A stretch of 43,500 nt of DNA. Source: Symbiodinium natans. Taxonomy: Eukaryota > Sar > Dinophyceae > Suessiales > Symbiodiniaceae. The notes beneath the pieces are model-generated. The model saw only the letters and a list, made by a program, of their open reading frames with translations. It made no database searches and was not told where the DNA came from. Made by a program: the position numbers and the translations under genes. The stretch lies in contig CAJNDS010002523.1 of assembly GCA_905221605.1 (NCBI GenBank), positions 1,418,106 to 1,461,605 of the forward strand, read 5' to 3'. Of this stretch, positions 1-10,373 are shown piece by piece; position 1 is the stretch's first letter, and each line of letters opens with the position of its first letter.

Positions 1-915
1 TTTGTCTGTCTCCAGCCACTCATCTCGGTTCATGGCATCCTGCACTTCCTCGCTTTGCAGAAGATCCAAGTGCTGCTGCTCAGGCATTCGGATGGCCAGG
101 GACTTTTGCAAAATATTTGCGGCAACCTCCTCGGAACATCGGAGTGCTCCTCGGACAGCATCCCAGAGCTGATTTGTAGCCTCTTCTGGGTCCTCAGCCG
201 CTTCAGCATCTTGTTCGTCCCTGCCTGCGTCACCATCGCCGTCATCAGCTGGCTCTGCGGCAAGTGTCTGGGGCACATCGATGTTCTGGCCGAGAATTTC
301 CTGACGCGAGCGTTGTTTTAAAGTATGGCACCAATCGGTGGTTTCAGATTGAAACTAACTGTCGACTCACGTTGCTCAACCCATGCCTTCCGAATCCTCT
401 TCACAAGTCGGACAGGCAGACCGCTGAAGCCTCGTTGGGCTATGTGCTCCAGTAAGCCGCTGACAGCGGTCTGCTGCACCAAGATGATCCCTTGTAGCTC
501 GGGCAGCATTTTCTTGGTGGCTGTCTCAAGATGGTAGTGCAGCGGCGAGATGACCTGAGTCTCAACGACCTGCCAGTCGGACACATTCAGCACAGTCTCC
601 CACTGCAGCTGCCACTTGACATCGGCCTCGGCCAAGGTCAAAAACTTCCCTCGGGCATTCACGGGCCACAGAAGCACCGCTGACTTCTCCGGGCATTGTC
701 CAAAGACATACCAGATCCGGCCCTGAGGCTGGCCTCGGGCAGCCTTCTTGCGAACAAATGTTCCAGGCGGGATGAGACAAGTTCTCCAAAACCTGGTTTC
801 ATTCGGACAAACTGAAGTCAGGAGCATGTTGATTTCTGCCTTGCTGGCCAAAGAGTTGGCATTGAATGTCGGCCACTTGGGCCTGCTCCCAGCCTTGCCC
901 ACCAGATCTTTGAAC
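1..915 (-). CDS. 3' exons of unknown gene 1b (runs off the left edge)
   Basis: Two exons are supported. The first, 915-381, starts after a CAG|G acceptor and ends at TGG|GTTGAG. The second, 300-1, starts at CGTCAG|GAAATT and continues past the window edge; both junctions are in phase 0. The first encodes a Trp-rich globular stretch (RIWYVFGQCPEK, KWQLQWETVLNVSDWQ). The second is very acidic (EPADDGDGDAGRDEQDAEAAED) and then turns helical (EQQHLDLLQSEEVQD). I recognise no domain. The 915-381 exon holds eight copies of the TGNCCGA word in all three reading frames. The region 916-1,381 looks intronic and has none. The product is unknown. The exons probably belong with those at 1,382-4,465, but those links are less certain. 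Confidence 0.55.
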
Positions 916-1381
916 CTGATGGACATAAGGTTAGTAAAGCTCAGGAAGGAAGTTAGGATTGTGTAGCCACTGGCCCCGAAACAGCCAGTCAACAGTCAGG
1001 TTGTGAGACCCTCGAGGTTTGCGCCATTTTTACATGAGCAGCCCCAATCAAGGAGTACACTTCCTGTAGGAAAATGGAGCCATGGGTTTGCAGCTGTCAG
1101 GCTCCTTGCAAGTTTGGAAGCCCGGGAGCAAACAATAGAACAGCAACACCATGCCAACTTATAAATATTGCTACCCGACACTTATCCACAGCCGACCATC
1201 ATGCACGATTATTCATATGAGCAAAACAAGCCGGAAGTTCTGGACTTGTGGTCTGATGTGCGAAAGCTACTAGCGTTGCTTCGGCAACAATTGCCCCAAG
1301 AGCCACAACCTTCTCTGAATGCAGCAGGCTAGCTAGAGGGCCTAGCGATTCACATTCTCAGTTCCAGAGCATGGGTTCAGA

Positions 1382-1885
1382 CTAATTATGGCTGAACAAA
1401 CTATGGACACCTATTGTGCTCCACATCACATCGACCAGCAAAATGCCACCAAGAAGCTCGGGCATTGCCTCACGCCTTTTGGAGTGGTACACCGATGAAG
1501 GCAGTTTTTCATTCTTGCCTGGAGCAGGGCAAGACGGGATGTCGATTTCAGGGAAGCTGTACACCTCGGACAGCAACCGCTTGCCGATCGGCACAGACCA
1601 CGCAGCGTCGCCCGAGAGCCTTCTGGTGGGCACCTTTCGCTCGGCTGCCTCGCAGCGCTGAAAGCAGTCCTCGTTCAAAGCTGTTGTCGCCAGGCTGCAA
1701 CTCAGGTGTCCCAAAAAACGTTGGAGCTCCTGGCTGATCGATTCAAATCTGGACTCGGCCAAGTGAGCGAAAATATCGGCCACCAATGTCTCTGCCATGC
1801 AGCATCGGGCCAGCAACCGCTTGAAAGCCGGCAAAGGCTTCTTGGCATTGTGGCTCGTCCATGAAGTGTATATATCTTTGCAAAA
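1382..1885 (-). CDS. internal exon of unknown gene 1b
   Basis: An open frame without internal stops covers this segment. A likely acceptor lies in the T-rich TTTTTGCAAAG near 1,870-1,885, and the frame reads DIYTSWTSHNAKKPLPAFKR onward. Predicted content is mixed charged and helical (LAESRFESISQELQRFLGHL, RCEAAERKVPTRR), and it ends with the hydrophobic PELLGGILLVDVMW. The 3' junction was not resolved, and the ORF stop at 1,382 may be intronic. Four TGNCCGA words fall inside the segment. I recognise no family. It sits between the 1,987-2,472 exon and the 381-915 exon on the same strand, so it is probably part of the same transcript. Confidence 0.45.
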   Translation of the reverse strand, partial: FCKDIYTSWTSHNAKKPLPAFKRLLARCCMAETLVADIFAHLAESRFESISQELQRFLGHLSCSLATTALNEDCFQRCEAAERKVPTRRLSGDAAWSVPIGKRLLSEVYSFPEIDIPSCPAPGKNEKLPSSVYHSKRREAMPELLGGILLVDVMWSTIGVHSLFSHN

Positions 1886-1986
1886 ACCCAATGTGCGCTT
1901 TTGCTCCTGTGTGTTAGTAAAGTAAAAGCATTCTTACGCAGGGCTGTAGCCTAACAGTCGGGGAGAGGGTCAGTGAATTACATTCC

Positions 1987-2472
1987 CTACTCAATCAAAA
2001 AGACATGGAACAACTGTGACATCACGAAGCGGTCCACGGGGTCTGGATCGATGAGGCCCAAGAATGCAGAGGGAAAGGACCACATCCGGCAGCTCTCGGA
2101 CATCAGCCAAGAAAACAGAATGTTCGTGCAAACGTCGAACATCTGATCGGCCAAGCTGTCCTGCTCCAAGACCAGTGCTGAGCCAGTGGTGAGCTTATCG
2201 TACATTGCGTTACCGATAAAGTTCTCGACCAGAAGGCCTCCTTTACTGAGTCGGACAGGATCGGACAAGGGGCTCAGGAGGTTGGACAGGTGCGAGAGGA
2301 TGCCCTTGCCGCTAGCCATCCCAAGATTGTAGCTCTGACAAGAGGGTCGGTCACGCAGACTTGTCCTTGTCTCTGCGTACCAGTCTCGGGCAGCCTTGCT
2401 GGCCTCGAGAATGAAGATGGCCGTCCTCATGAGGGACTCGCTTGCCAAGACGGCCTTGGATTCGGGATATTT
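1987..2472 (-). CDS. internal exon of unknown gene 1b
   Basis: The exon begins after CCGACTAG|AAATAT and reads KYPESKAVLASESLMRTAIF in frame. It continues through a helical stretch (LEASKAARDWYAETRTSLRD) and a Leu-rich part (GKGILSHLSNLLSPLSDPVR), then runs to a stop at 1,987. A possible GT donor (GA|GTAGGG) lies just before the stop, so the stop may be intronic. No known domain was recognised. TGNCCGA words are dense here: 2,096, 2,147, 2,251, 2,261, 2,347 and 2,386. The region 2,484-3,086 upstream looks intronic or intergenic, with only two such words. Confidence 0.5.
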   Translation of the reverse strand, partial: KYPESKAVLASESLMRTAIFILEASKAARDWYAETRTSLRDRPSCQSYNLGMASGKGILSHLSNLLSPLSDPVRLSKGGLLVENFIGNAMYDKLTTGSALVLEQDSLADQMFDVCTNILFSWLMSESCRMWSFPSAFLGLIDPDPVDRFVMSQLFHVFLIE

Positions 2473-3086
2473 CTAGTCGGCCAGGGTCATTTTAAACCAT
2501 ACTTATATAAGAGAGTTCGTGGTCTGCTTTTTGGGCCTCACATACAGTTGCAGATTGTACTCAAACAGAATATTAGGGCCATTAGGGCAGGTACACATAC
2601 GTATGCTTTGGGCCGGCTTGTCATGTTTCGATGTGGCTATCCTTCAGTTTCGGCTAGGGTTCAGTCCAGTTTGGAATCACAATGTTCGACAGGACTATTC
2701 GGAGATCGGCAAGGATGCGATGTCCTCTCTTGCAAAGAATGTGGCTGTGTAGTGACAACCCTCTTCGATTGAAACTATGCTGCAAGCAAGCATCTGCACT
2801 GAACCTCCCCTTCGAAAAATGAACTGAACAATCGAATGACTGTGACTGCACTGCGACTGCGATCCTGAACTGTCAAAGTACGTAGTACCCTGGGCCTCCT
2901 TTTTTGCAATTCTGTCGATGGCTGCTGCCAGCAAAAATTGAGCTCAGGAATCCGACTACATTGCTCGGTCAGCTTGTGTGGATTGGTTTAAGGTACGAGG
3001 CGAACGATATTGTTTCTGTGTGAAGGCCCAAAATTGGGCCTGAGGGCCAAGCAAATGATTCGGACATTGGTGCAAGACTGCTGTCT

Positions 3087-4465
3087 TTAAGAGCCTGGTG
3101 AACCAGTGTAGTTAAAATCATCGAACTTCCTCCTCTTCACAGGGGGCGTGCAAAAGATGTCGCCCTGCTGGTCCTGGTTCGTCTGCGGCTTCGAGGAGCT
3201 GGACTCGGACATGGGCTCGGTCACTGTGTCAGTGTCAGGCAAGCGCAGCTGGCTCTTGGCTTGTGTCTTTGTCAATGCTCCCGGCGACAACAAGGAGAGT
3301 GTGGGGTCGGACGACCGAGGCGTGAAGAAGACGTGGATGTGGGAAAGCTGGTAGTCATCTCGGTCATGTGGGACCAGCTTGAAGGCACGGTCCAACAAGT
3401 TCTCCACGGTCTCTGCCTTTGTCGGCACAGCCCCCATTGGCTGCTTCTCGCAAAACACAAACACGCCTTTCATTTCATAAGGCATGCCCTGGGCCATGGC
3501 AGTCAGACAGAGGGAGCTAGCAACTCGGACAAGTGGGCAACAAGGCTTCTTCGGCCAAGAAGAGCAACTGCAGCAAAAAGTTTCCCAGCATGCAGGATTG
3601 TGTCATGTGACATCCACACTTAACATTGCCGTGCCTAAATCGAAATTCGGACACTCCAAGGCCCTTTAATCTACAATGGCAACTCAAGGTCGACTGAAAT
3701 CAAGCCTACTCAACTGAACTCAACTCACCAATTGTTTTGAACTCACCAATGCAGCCTAGTTGCGGTGACGGCGTGCAAGGTATTCTTGCACTTGGACTGC
3801 AAAGTCGACCGTCTCAAGCGCTCCTGGCGCATGTTTCCGTCGGGCAAGTCGGTCACCTCGGAAGTGGACCCGCACAAGTCCTTCAGCTTGCAGCTCTCGG
3901 CTGTCTTCCCGCAAGTCAAGTAGCCCATTTCCACCCCGTGGAACAGCAAGAGTAAAAACTGCAAATGCATGTCGGTCGGGTTCTCCAGTCGGGCCAGGAA
4001 AGCGTCCTGCCAGCTGAACCAACGAGAAGGCTGGACTGCGAGACCACGCCTCCAGAGAGTGCTGAAATTGCCTTCTTTCAGGTCAGACAGCAGTGTCTGC
4101 AGGGTGAGGTCGGACAAACCAAATCGGCTGCATCGGGCGGCTATGACATTCAAAAGAGGATCGCCTACTTGCACCATGGCCTTGAACTCTTTCCACGATT
4201 CCTGCACAGTGCAAAACCACTTCTCGGAATTCCATGGTCCATCGTTCAAATTTAGCCACAAGCATGTCAGGGAAATGGCAGGATATGCCCCAGCCGCCTT
4301 CACCCCGCCCAGAACTGATTTCCACATGGCGTGGAAGGGGTCCTCAAGAGTCCATTTCCGAAGCTTCAAGTACCCCAATTCGAAGCTGTCCACTGCAACT
4401 GGAACGGGGCCCTGGTCGGACACTTCCACCAGGCAATACTTGTCGGACAGACTGCCCTTCTTGTC
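3087..4465 (-). CDS. two joined exons of unknown gene 1b, with a C-terminal basic NLS-like motif
   Basis: Exon 4,465-3,747 follows CTGAG|GACAAG and ends at ATTG|GTGAGT, the best GT donor in this gene. Exon 3,567-3,087 follows a strong TTTTTGCTGCAG acceptor. The join is phase-consistent: phase 2 plus one base makes a Cys codon. The intron is 179 bp. The first exon encodes an aromatic-rich sequence (SFELGYLKLRKWTLEDPFHA, WFSWQDAFLARLENPTD). The second includes HIHVFFTPRSSDPT, a Ser/Gln-rich low-complexity part, and a PPVKRRKFDDF segment resembling a classical nuclear localisation signal before the stop at 3,087. The gene may end here or continue by splicing at ACACTG|GTTCACC. The true first exon was not found. 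No family was recognised. Confidence 0.55.
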
Positions 4466-4563
4466 CTCAGCTAGCTATAGCATGTCTCTAATGTAGTTTA
4501 CCGAAGAAAGATCAGGTAGACATTAATACTGACTGCTATACTTTCATACTTCTGCTGCAATTG

Positions 4564-6667
4564 CTAATCGAAGTCAAAATCTGACAGAATGTACCAAGGA
4601 TCGGCTTCCTTGGGCATGAAAGCATCCAGGCCGCGATCGGTCAGGCAACGCAGGGCGTTATCCTTGGCCAGAAGCAGGTCGTATGCTGCCACTCGGACAG
4701 GTGGCTTCTGCTGCCGGCTTCGGACAACCTTCTTTTGCGGCTCATCCTTGGCCACATCATCCTCTCGAGCTCGCTCCCGCCGCAAGAATGCCCTTGCTTT
4801 TGCCAGATAATCTTCGCGATCCTGTCTCGTGACATTTTCTCCAGGCTGATCTGGTCGAAACTTGGTGTCTCGAATCTCCTGGATGAGGATGCGACATACT
4901 CTTTACTGACTTTGCTTCTCAAGTCCACGGATGTAAGAATGTTTGTTAATTAATTGCTTTACTAATTGGGGGCGAATCTGCTTGCTTTGTTACATTGGAG
5001 CTTCATTCTTCATTCACAATTACTTCCCTGTATGGTGTGACTAATAGAGAGAAAAGAATAGAGCGACATTTCCAAGGCAATCCCAACCACTTCGAATTAC
5101 TATGTGAAGGCTGGGGCATCAGTTTGGAGTCCTGTGGGGGAGACCAGCACGTGATCCCTTGCTCGGACATCGCTGCAACGTAGAGCCGCTCCTTGCGGCC
5201 TACCCGGGATTCGTCACCAGCAATGGAAATCACCTTCGAGTCGGCCATCTCACGCCTGCATCCATAAAAGTACCGAACAAGGTTCAGGCGACTCTCCTTC
5301 TCCTCCTCCTTCTTCTCTCCTTTCTTCTTCTTCTTGACCTTGTTTGTCTTTGCGGTTCGTTTCTCACCAGGTTTCAGCGATGCCCGGGCATTGTGCGCCA
5401 ATACCTTGGGGTCTGAAAGGGATGGGCGTGGCTTGACCTTCTCAGGCCCGTCGGCCACTTTCTGCACTGCTGACGGATCAGCAAAGAGGAGAAGTCGCTC
5501 GACTTCCAGGAAGCTGGCCAGGGCGTAGCTCAACTGGTCACACACCCACGCCACTTTGCTCTTCCTCTGACAGCCCCACATTAAGCTTAAAACATCTGTG
5601 TGACTCCTGATGCCAATGGCTTTCCTTATTGCTGGAGCAAGACTTTTCCAGCCATCGGACACTTCCACCTGGTCTGTAGCTAAGTAACCGGCAAGGTTGA
5701 AGAGGCTCGGGCCACCACCAGGCCTGTGCATGGCACCTTGCCACTGTGGATCGCAGACCAGCTCGAGGCCTGTTCTGCTTGAGGGCTGACCTTTGGCCAG
5801 CTCGCCCACCTGAAAGCAAGACAGCACCTCTCGTGTGAAGCGTGTTGTCTTGGAGCAGTCGCAGGCCAATTTGCTTGGTGGCTGGTTGCAGAAGTGGAAC
5901 AGAAGCTGCAGCATGGCAGGCGTGGACACCAGAGTCTCGTCCACCTCCAGCAACTCTCGGCCATCGATTCCGTGTGACCTGTCGGTTGTCAAGACATGAT
6001 GATCAAGGATGGACCTGGGCCCCAAGTGTTGGGAGATGATGGCCTTCCAGGACTTCCTCATCCATGTCGACACTGCAGACTGTGTCACCTGAGACACTTT
6101 GTCGGGCTGGGCCAAGCACGTCAGAATAGATTGTAGGGACCAGAAGCAACAGCAGCCTGAGGTCTTGTATGGCCTGTCGAATTCCAGAATCCGGACTGCC
6201 TGCTGCTGTCGTGCAGAGGCGTCGGGTAATCCGACAGGCATTTGCAGATCCAGCCATCGGCGGCCCTGTACCTCGTCCAACCAACGCGTGACGATGCCTT
6301 GGGAACCTGGCAGCTTGTGGCACAGGAAAAGATCATTGGATGCCTTGTCCTTGAAAATGTGCCACTTCAGCAGTCTACTACACCAGGTAGACTTGCTGTC
6401 GTTGACAATGAACCCGAACTGACGCCTCTCGTCGAAGCGAATTCTGGCACCATCTGGCACTCTCTTTAGATGAACTTTCTCACCCGAAATCTTGTTGTGC
6501 AAGATGGCTCGGACACCGTCTGAAACCAACTCCAAACACGTGCTATGTCGAACCTCCTCACATTGTTCAGGTTTGGCAAGTGGGCTTGGAGGGCGTGGCC
6601 TCCCTTCAGGAGCCGGCCCTGAAACACTTGCTTCGGCCAGGGGTTGGCCAGGTATGGCTTCGGACAT
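4564..6667 (-). CDS. unknown dinoflagellate-type protein, two-exon model (gene 1a)
   Basis: Exon 1 is 6,667-5,132, starting at ATG (MSEAIPGQP). Exon 2 is 4,878-4,564, ending in TAG. They join in phase 0 through a 253-bp intron with borders CAG|GA...CAG|GAG, a non-canonical GA-AG pair of the sort reported for dinoflagellates. The model gives about 616 aa. Order: a Pro-rich N-terminus; a globular middle with several Cys/Trp; a very basic linker (KKKKKGEKKEEEKESR) near residue 450; then VRYFYGCRREMADSKVISIA, GDESRVGRKERLY, and CWSPPQ at the exon junction. The tail is charged and helical (REDYLAKARAFLRRERARED). I have a vague memory of dinoflagellate proteins with similar 'D..R.GRK ... W.PPQ' blocks, but no function is known to me. 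If GT is required, a donor at 5,101 breaks the frame. Confidence 0.6.
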
Positions 6668-8458
6668 TGTGATCCGCCTGATGTCCTACAGAGATGTAGT
6701 TGCGAAAGAGAAACTCGAATGGTTTTCTGCATGTCACATCTGCATGTCATGTGCAACTCTGCATGCTTCTCATTGCAGTCGCCACCCTGCGCTGATGCCC
6801 AAACAGAACGTGCAGAAAAGTGATGGCAAACTTCTGTCTCATTCACAACTCGCAAAATTTCTGGGAAGGTGACACTGTCAGTGAACTGCAGCAATGCATA
6901 GCAAGCAACAATGCCATTCAAACATGCATGGCTGGACGGACCAGTCCCCGGGAAGCCAACAGCAAGGTCTCACCTGTCATGTTAGGGATTCTCTCGAAAG
7001 CTCCAACAGGGAGTGACACAATGGCAGTCCAAAACACTGGAATTACAGGGTTGAGGGTTTGGGGTTTTTGCATTGCCAAAGCAGGGCTCGGAACTGAGGG
7101 GTCTCGAGACAAGACCATTCTGGGCGACATGCCTCTCGAAGTTCTGGACTCTTGTTTGGGCTTTAGGGTTTCAGGGCTGAAGCTCGGTCATATGCCTGCT
7201 AATGACCAGATCTCTGTCGATGAATGTGTAGTCTTTGTGGCCTTTCTTGCGGATGCCAGGAATGGGCACATTGAACACCTCTTGAACGTTGCTGTGCCAG
7301 TCAATCCCTATGCTCTGATCCTTCAACCCAGCCCTCAACTTGCACCTGTCTGTGTGGACTGCATCTGACCTTAAACTATAAGAGCATCTGCAAGCCCGGG
7401 CCGAATATGAAAAGAATGGAGACACTGTGGAAACTTACTAACTTACAGCCAGTGGCTCCAAAACCTTAATTCCTTATGAGCCCTGTACCAAACAACACGG
7501 TCTTACTCTGCATTCCAACCAGTACTTAAAGGACTGTCGCCTCAAACCAACCAAGGCAGATATCTCCACAAGGAGTCAGCAAATATGAAATGACTGGCTA
7601 TCAAGCTCCCGCCGCTGAACATGCATTCGACGTGTGAACACATCGGGTAGCAAGCAAGGCTGAATCGTGCATTGCCGAGCATCAAATGCTGCAAGGATCA
7701 AGGTTCGAACCGGCTTGGGGCTGTTGGTACTTCATTCAGGGTGCTTGGAAGAGGACCTCATGAGCGCAACAGTCCCTCGGTCATTCGTCTTCAACAATCA
7801 CCAGGTTTCGCAACTGCGCAGATGTGCATAGGCTGTTGCAGCCATACTTTTCAGTCAGAGGTTGTTCCACTTTTTGAGCCTTGGCAGCTCCCTGTCATCT
7901 TAAGGTTCGTCACAGTTTAGTTCGTTTTCCTAGGCGGCCAGTGTGACACAAACCCTGAAAACTGACCTGGTCTTGGCCTTGGGACTGCTTAAGCCTCTAT
8001 GCTTTCAACCACACCCTCCCCCCAGAAAAAACAGAAAAAAAAAACAATAATCCTTCAAACAGCACGGCTGGCCTCTCCTGGGAGGGACTGTGTCGACCAA
8101 GCTCTGCCTGTCTATCATGTTGGATGAGTTATTAAGAGCGTTTGGCAGCAAGTAAGAGGCATGACATCAGATCACCCGACAGTGCTACACTAAATCAACA
8201 CGAAGTAACTTGTCACCCAGGCAAAGCTGTCATGCCCCACAGTGTTCAAGCATGATGATGATAGACGAAAGAAACCTTTTTGTTACCTCACCTGTGTCTC
8301 GCAAGTCTCATTGAAAGTTCCTGCGACAATGTCGCCAGTGCCCAGCGGTCATCGGTCATGTCTCTGCTCCGACAGACAAAAGAAATTCCTGCCGGGTGCT
8401 CATGGGCCAGGCTATCGGACACAAAACTGTAAGGCCAGATGCTCGGCCAATCAAAATC
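6668..8458. other. mostly non-coding spacer between gene 1a and gene C
   Basis: Apart from the possible exon at 7,171-7,345, nothing here looks clearly coding. The stretch contains degenerate TTTAGGG-like motifs (around 7,050 and 7,160), an A-rich run near 8,025-8,050, and scattered short ORFs on both strands without splice support. TGNCCGA words are rare, unlike the exonic regions on either side. No promoter or terminator could be defined. Dinoflagellate genes usually lack a TATA box. Confidence 0.5.
7171..7345 (-). CDS. possible isolated exon, unknown
   Basis: After an acceptor-like CACACAGACAG|G at 7,346-7,348, the minus strand reads a compact protein-like frame: CKLRAGLKDQSIGIDWHSNV, then QEVFNVPIPGIRKKGHKDYT, then FIDRDLVISRHMTEL, to a stop at 7,171. 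Amino-acid composition is ordinary and globular, unlike the surrounding DNA, and there is one TGNCCGA-type word near its end. No partner exons could be identified. The flanks (7,050 and 7,160) carry TTTAGGG-like degenerate repeats, which elsewhere in this window mark introns. It could be one exon of a small gene or a chance ORF. Confidence 0.35.
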
Positions 8459-9526
8459 TCAGACACCTCCATGGCTGCGATAAAACATCTTGGGCATGTC
8501 TTCATCATCGTCGAAGAGCGGGAGGACAGCAACCCAGCATCGGCCTCATGCTGCTTCAAATTCATGACCAAGCACAGACCGACACTTACTTCGACGGTGA
8601 AACTGTAACACCAAAGCTTATAATAAAAGCATTTCCTGAATATTCGGTCAATCTGCCCTCTGCACCAATCGTGCACCGCTGCTGGTCGTGATCGTGCTTC
8701 AGGCGCAAGCGCTTTCCGAATGCCTCCAGCTCGCTGGGGCAACGCTTCTGTCGGCCAGAGATGTGCGTCAGCCTTGCTGCAGTTCAACACACCCGACATG
8801 GCCAAAACAGTTCTTCACATCGGAAAATTAGTAGTTAATCACCACTGACCTCTTGGATATTCCTGCATCTGAGACACAGGTGGCTGTCATCGTCACTGTG
8901 CATCTTGAACCAAGGGTTCAGGGCCCAGAAGAATCGGACAGCAGTCGAGGTGCCTGCTGTTGCGGCCATCGGGCATATCAAGTTTGCAGACCACACAGGC
9001 CTTTTGGACACCACTTCGGCCAACACGGCTTGCTTCTGCCGGCTCGGCAGACGACATGTAAGCTCGATGCCGGTCACGATCGCGAAGATGTGGCCCAAGG
9101 CCTGCTTGGAGCACTCCAGCTCCTGAAGCCACCTCGGCCAGGGATCCTCGGACATCAAGCAGCACATGCATTCGGTCATGAAGCCGGTGTCCAAATCCCG
9201 ATAGATCCGGCACCTCCTGGCCACGCATGAAGATGTGACTTTTTGCAAATGAATTCTCTACCCGAAGCTGGTTCTCGACTATGCAAATCTAGGACAACTC
9301 AAAGGTTCCCAAAAAAGGCTGGTCTCAATGGCAGCACTTCGGACACTCTCGGCAGCTGCAGCGTGGCTGAGGATGAGTGTGAGGAAGCATCGGACAAATC
9401 TTCGGGCTCGTCCACAAGATGAAGAAGTGGAGGTGGCGCCTCAGCATGTCGGTGCTCCATCTTGGTAGTGCTGGGGGCTTCGGACTCCTCGGCCATCTTG
9501 AGTGCCTTCATTCCCTTGGGAGGCAT
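8459..9526 (-). CDS. tandem paralog family, member C (unknown function)
   Basis: Model: exon 1 starts at 9,526 (MPPKGMKALK; 3' end near 9,300 unresolved). Exon 2 is 9,216-8,863, exon 3 is 8,772-8,657 and exon 4 is 8,544-8,459 (TGA). Junctions 2/3 and 3/4 are phase-consistent and match gene D; exon 4 is 86 bp in both. Donors are GA (GCAG|GAATAT) and GC (GAGG|GCAGAT). Exon 2 carries the family core (CSKQALGHIFAIVTGIEL, LPSRQKQAVLAEVVSKRPVW, FWALNPWF). Exon 3 reads LTHISGRQKRCPSELEAFGK and exon 4 reads CWVAVLPLFDDDEDMPKM. The N-terminus differs from D after MPPKG.K: it is acidic and Ser/Pro-rich and lacks the KILELIDSGI-type helix. No known domain was recognised. Confidence 0.6.
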
Positions 9527-9734
9527 GCTTGGCTGCTTGGGGAAGGATGGTTGCAGAGGCAACTCGGGCAGCTCTCGGGCAGCTGTGGCAATATGATTGC
9601 AAGCAGGTCGGTCTGTGTGCGGGCCACTGTTGCAGCATGTCAAATGAATGCTATCACACTGTCTGTCATGCGGTGTTTGCAACAATGCGTCTCTGCACTC
9701 GTCCCAGCCTCATCACTTAGCAGGACTCGGTCAC

Positions 9735-10370
9735 AGGTTCTGCTGAAGTAGCATCGCAGAAATAGAACCTCCAGGATCCCTCCCTCCTCTCTCTCTCTTT
9801 CATTCTTTCACTCTCTACCTGTTTCTTTTTCTTCTTTCCTCGATTTCTGCAACTATAACTACTGGCATTGCTATTTTGGACTACTGGTTTTCAAGTAAGT
9901 CGTTGTGTCATTATTCTTGTGCCACTCAGTCAGAAATGTGTCTACTCGTCTCCGTCTCTGTCGGTCAGTGTGACTAGATGATCAATCAATGTCACTGGCA
10001 TGACACTCACACAGACGACAGCAGCCATTCAAGAATCTAAGCATCAAATGCCATGCAACGTGATCATCATCCAAACATGCACAGCTGCACCATCGCCAGG
10101 AAGAAGAGAAAGAAGTCCATGTAACCTGTCATGGGGTTGGTAGATTGTGGGGGCTGCCTCAGAGAACACCAATTCGTCCATTTGGGCTTTCATGCTTGCA
10201 GCAACACTGCAGTAACTCCGACTTTTCTGCGCATGGCTATCACCCCCCAAATCTTCTAAGACACGACAATGGGTCGTCCCCATAATTACTTGTGGCCACG
10301 GTCGTGGTTCGGACAGCACGACGCTACTGGCACACACTGGGCAAGTGAATGAAATGGACAGAGTGGACAA
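9735..10370. other. spacer between genes C and A with a pyrimidine-rich microsatellite
   Basis: No supported exon. Positions 9,778-9,842 form a CT-rich tract (CCTCTCTCTCTCTTTC, then T/C-rich). The segment from about 10,120 to 10,370 is a diverged copy of the sequence at about 11,800-12,010: both share a CCTGTCATG...TTGGTA block, a GACAmTGGGTCGT block and GGTTCGGACAGCACGA. It is therefore part of the A/B tandem duplication unit. Confidence 0.5.
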
Positions 10371-10373
10371 CTT

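Noticed and set aside
381-915. TGNCCGA enrichment as simple codon or dipeptide bias
   Set aside because: The word occurs in all three codon phases of the same exon, giving different peptides (WPT, CPN, VSD, LAE, ARG).
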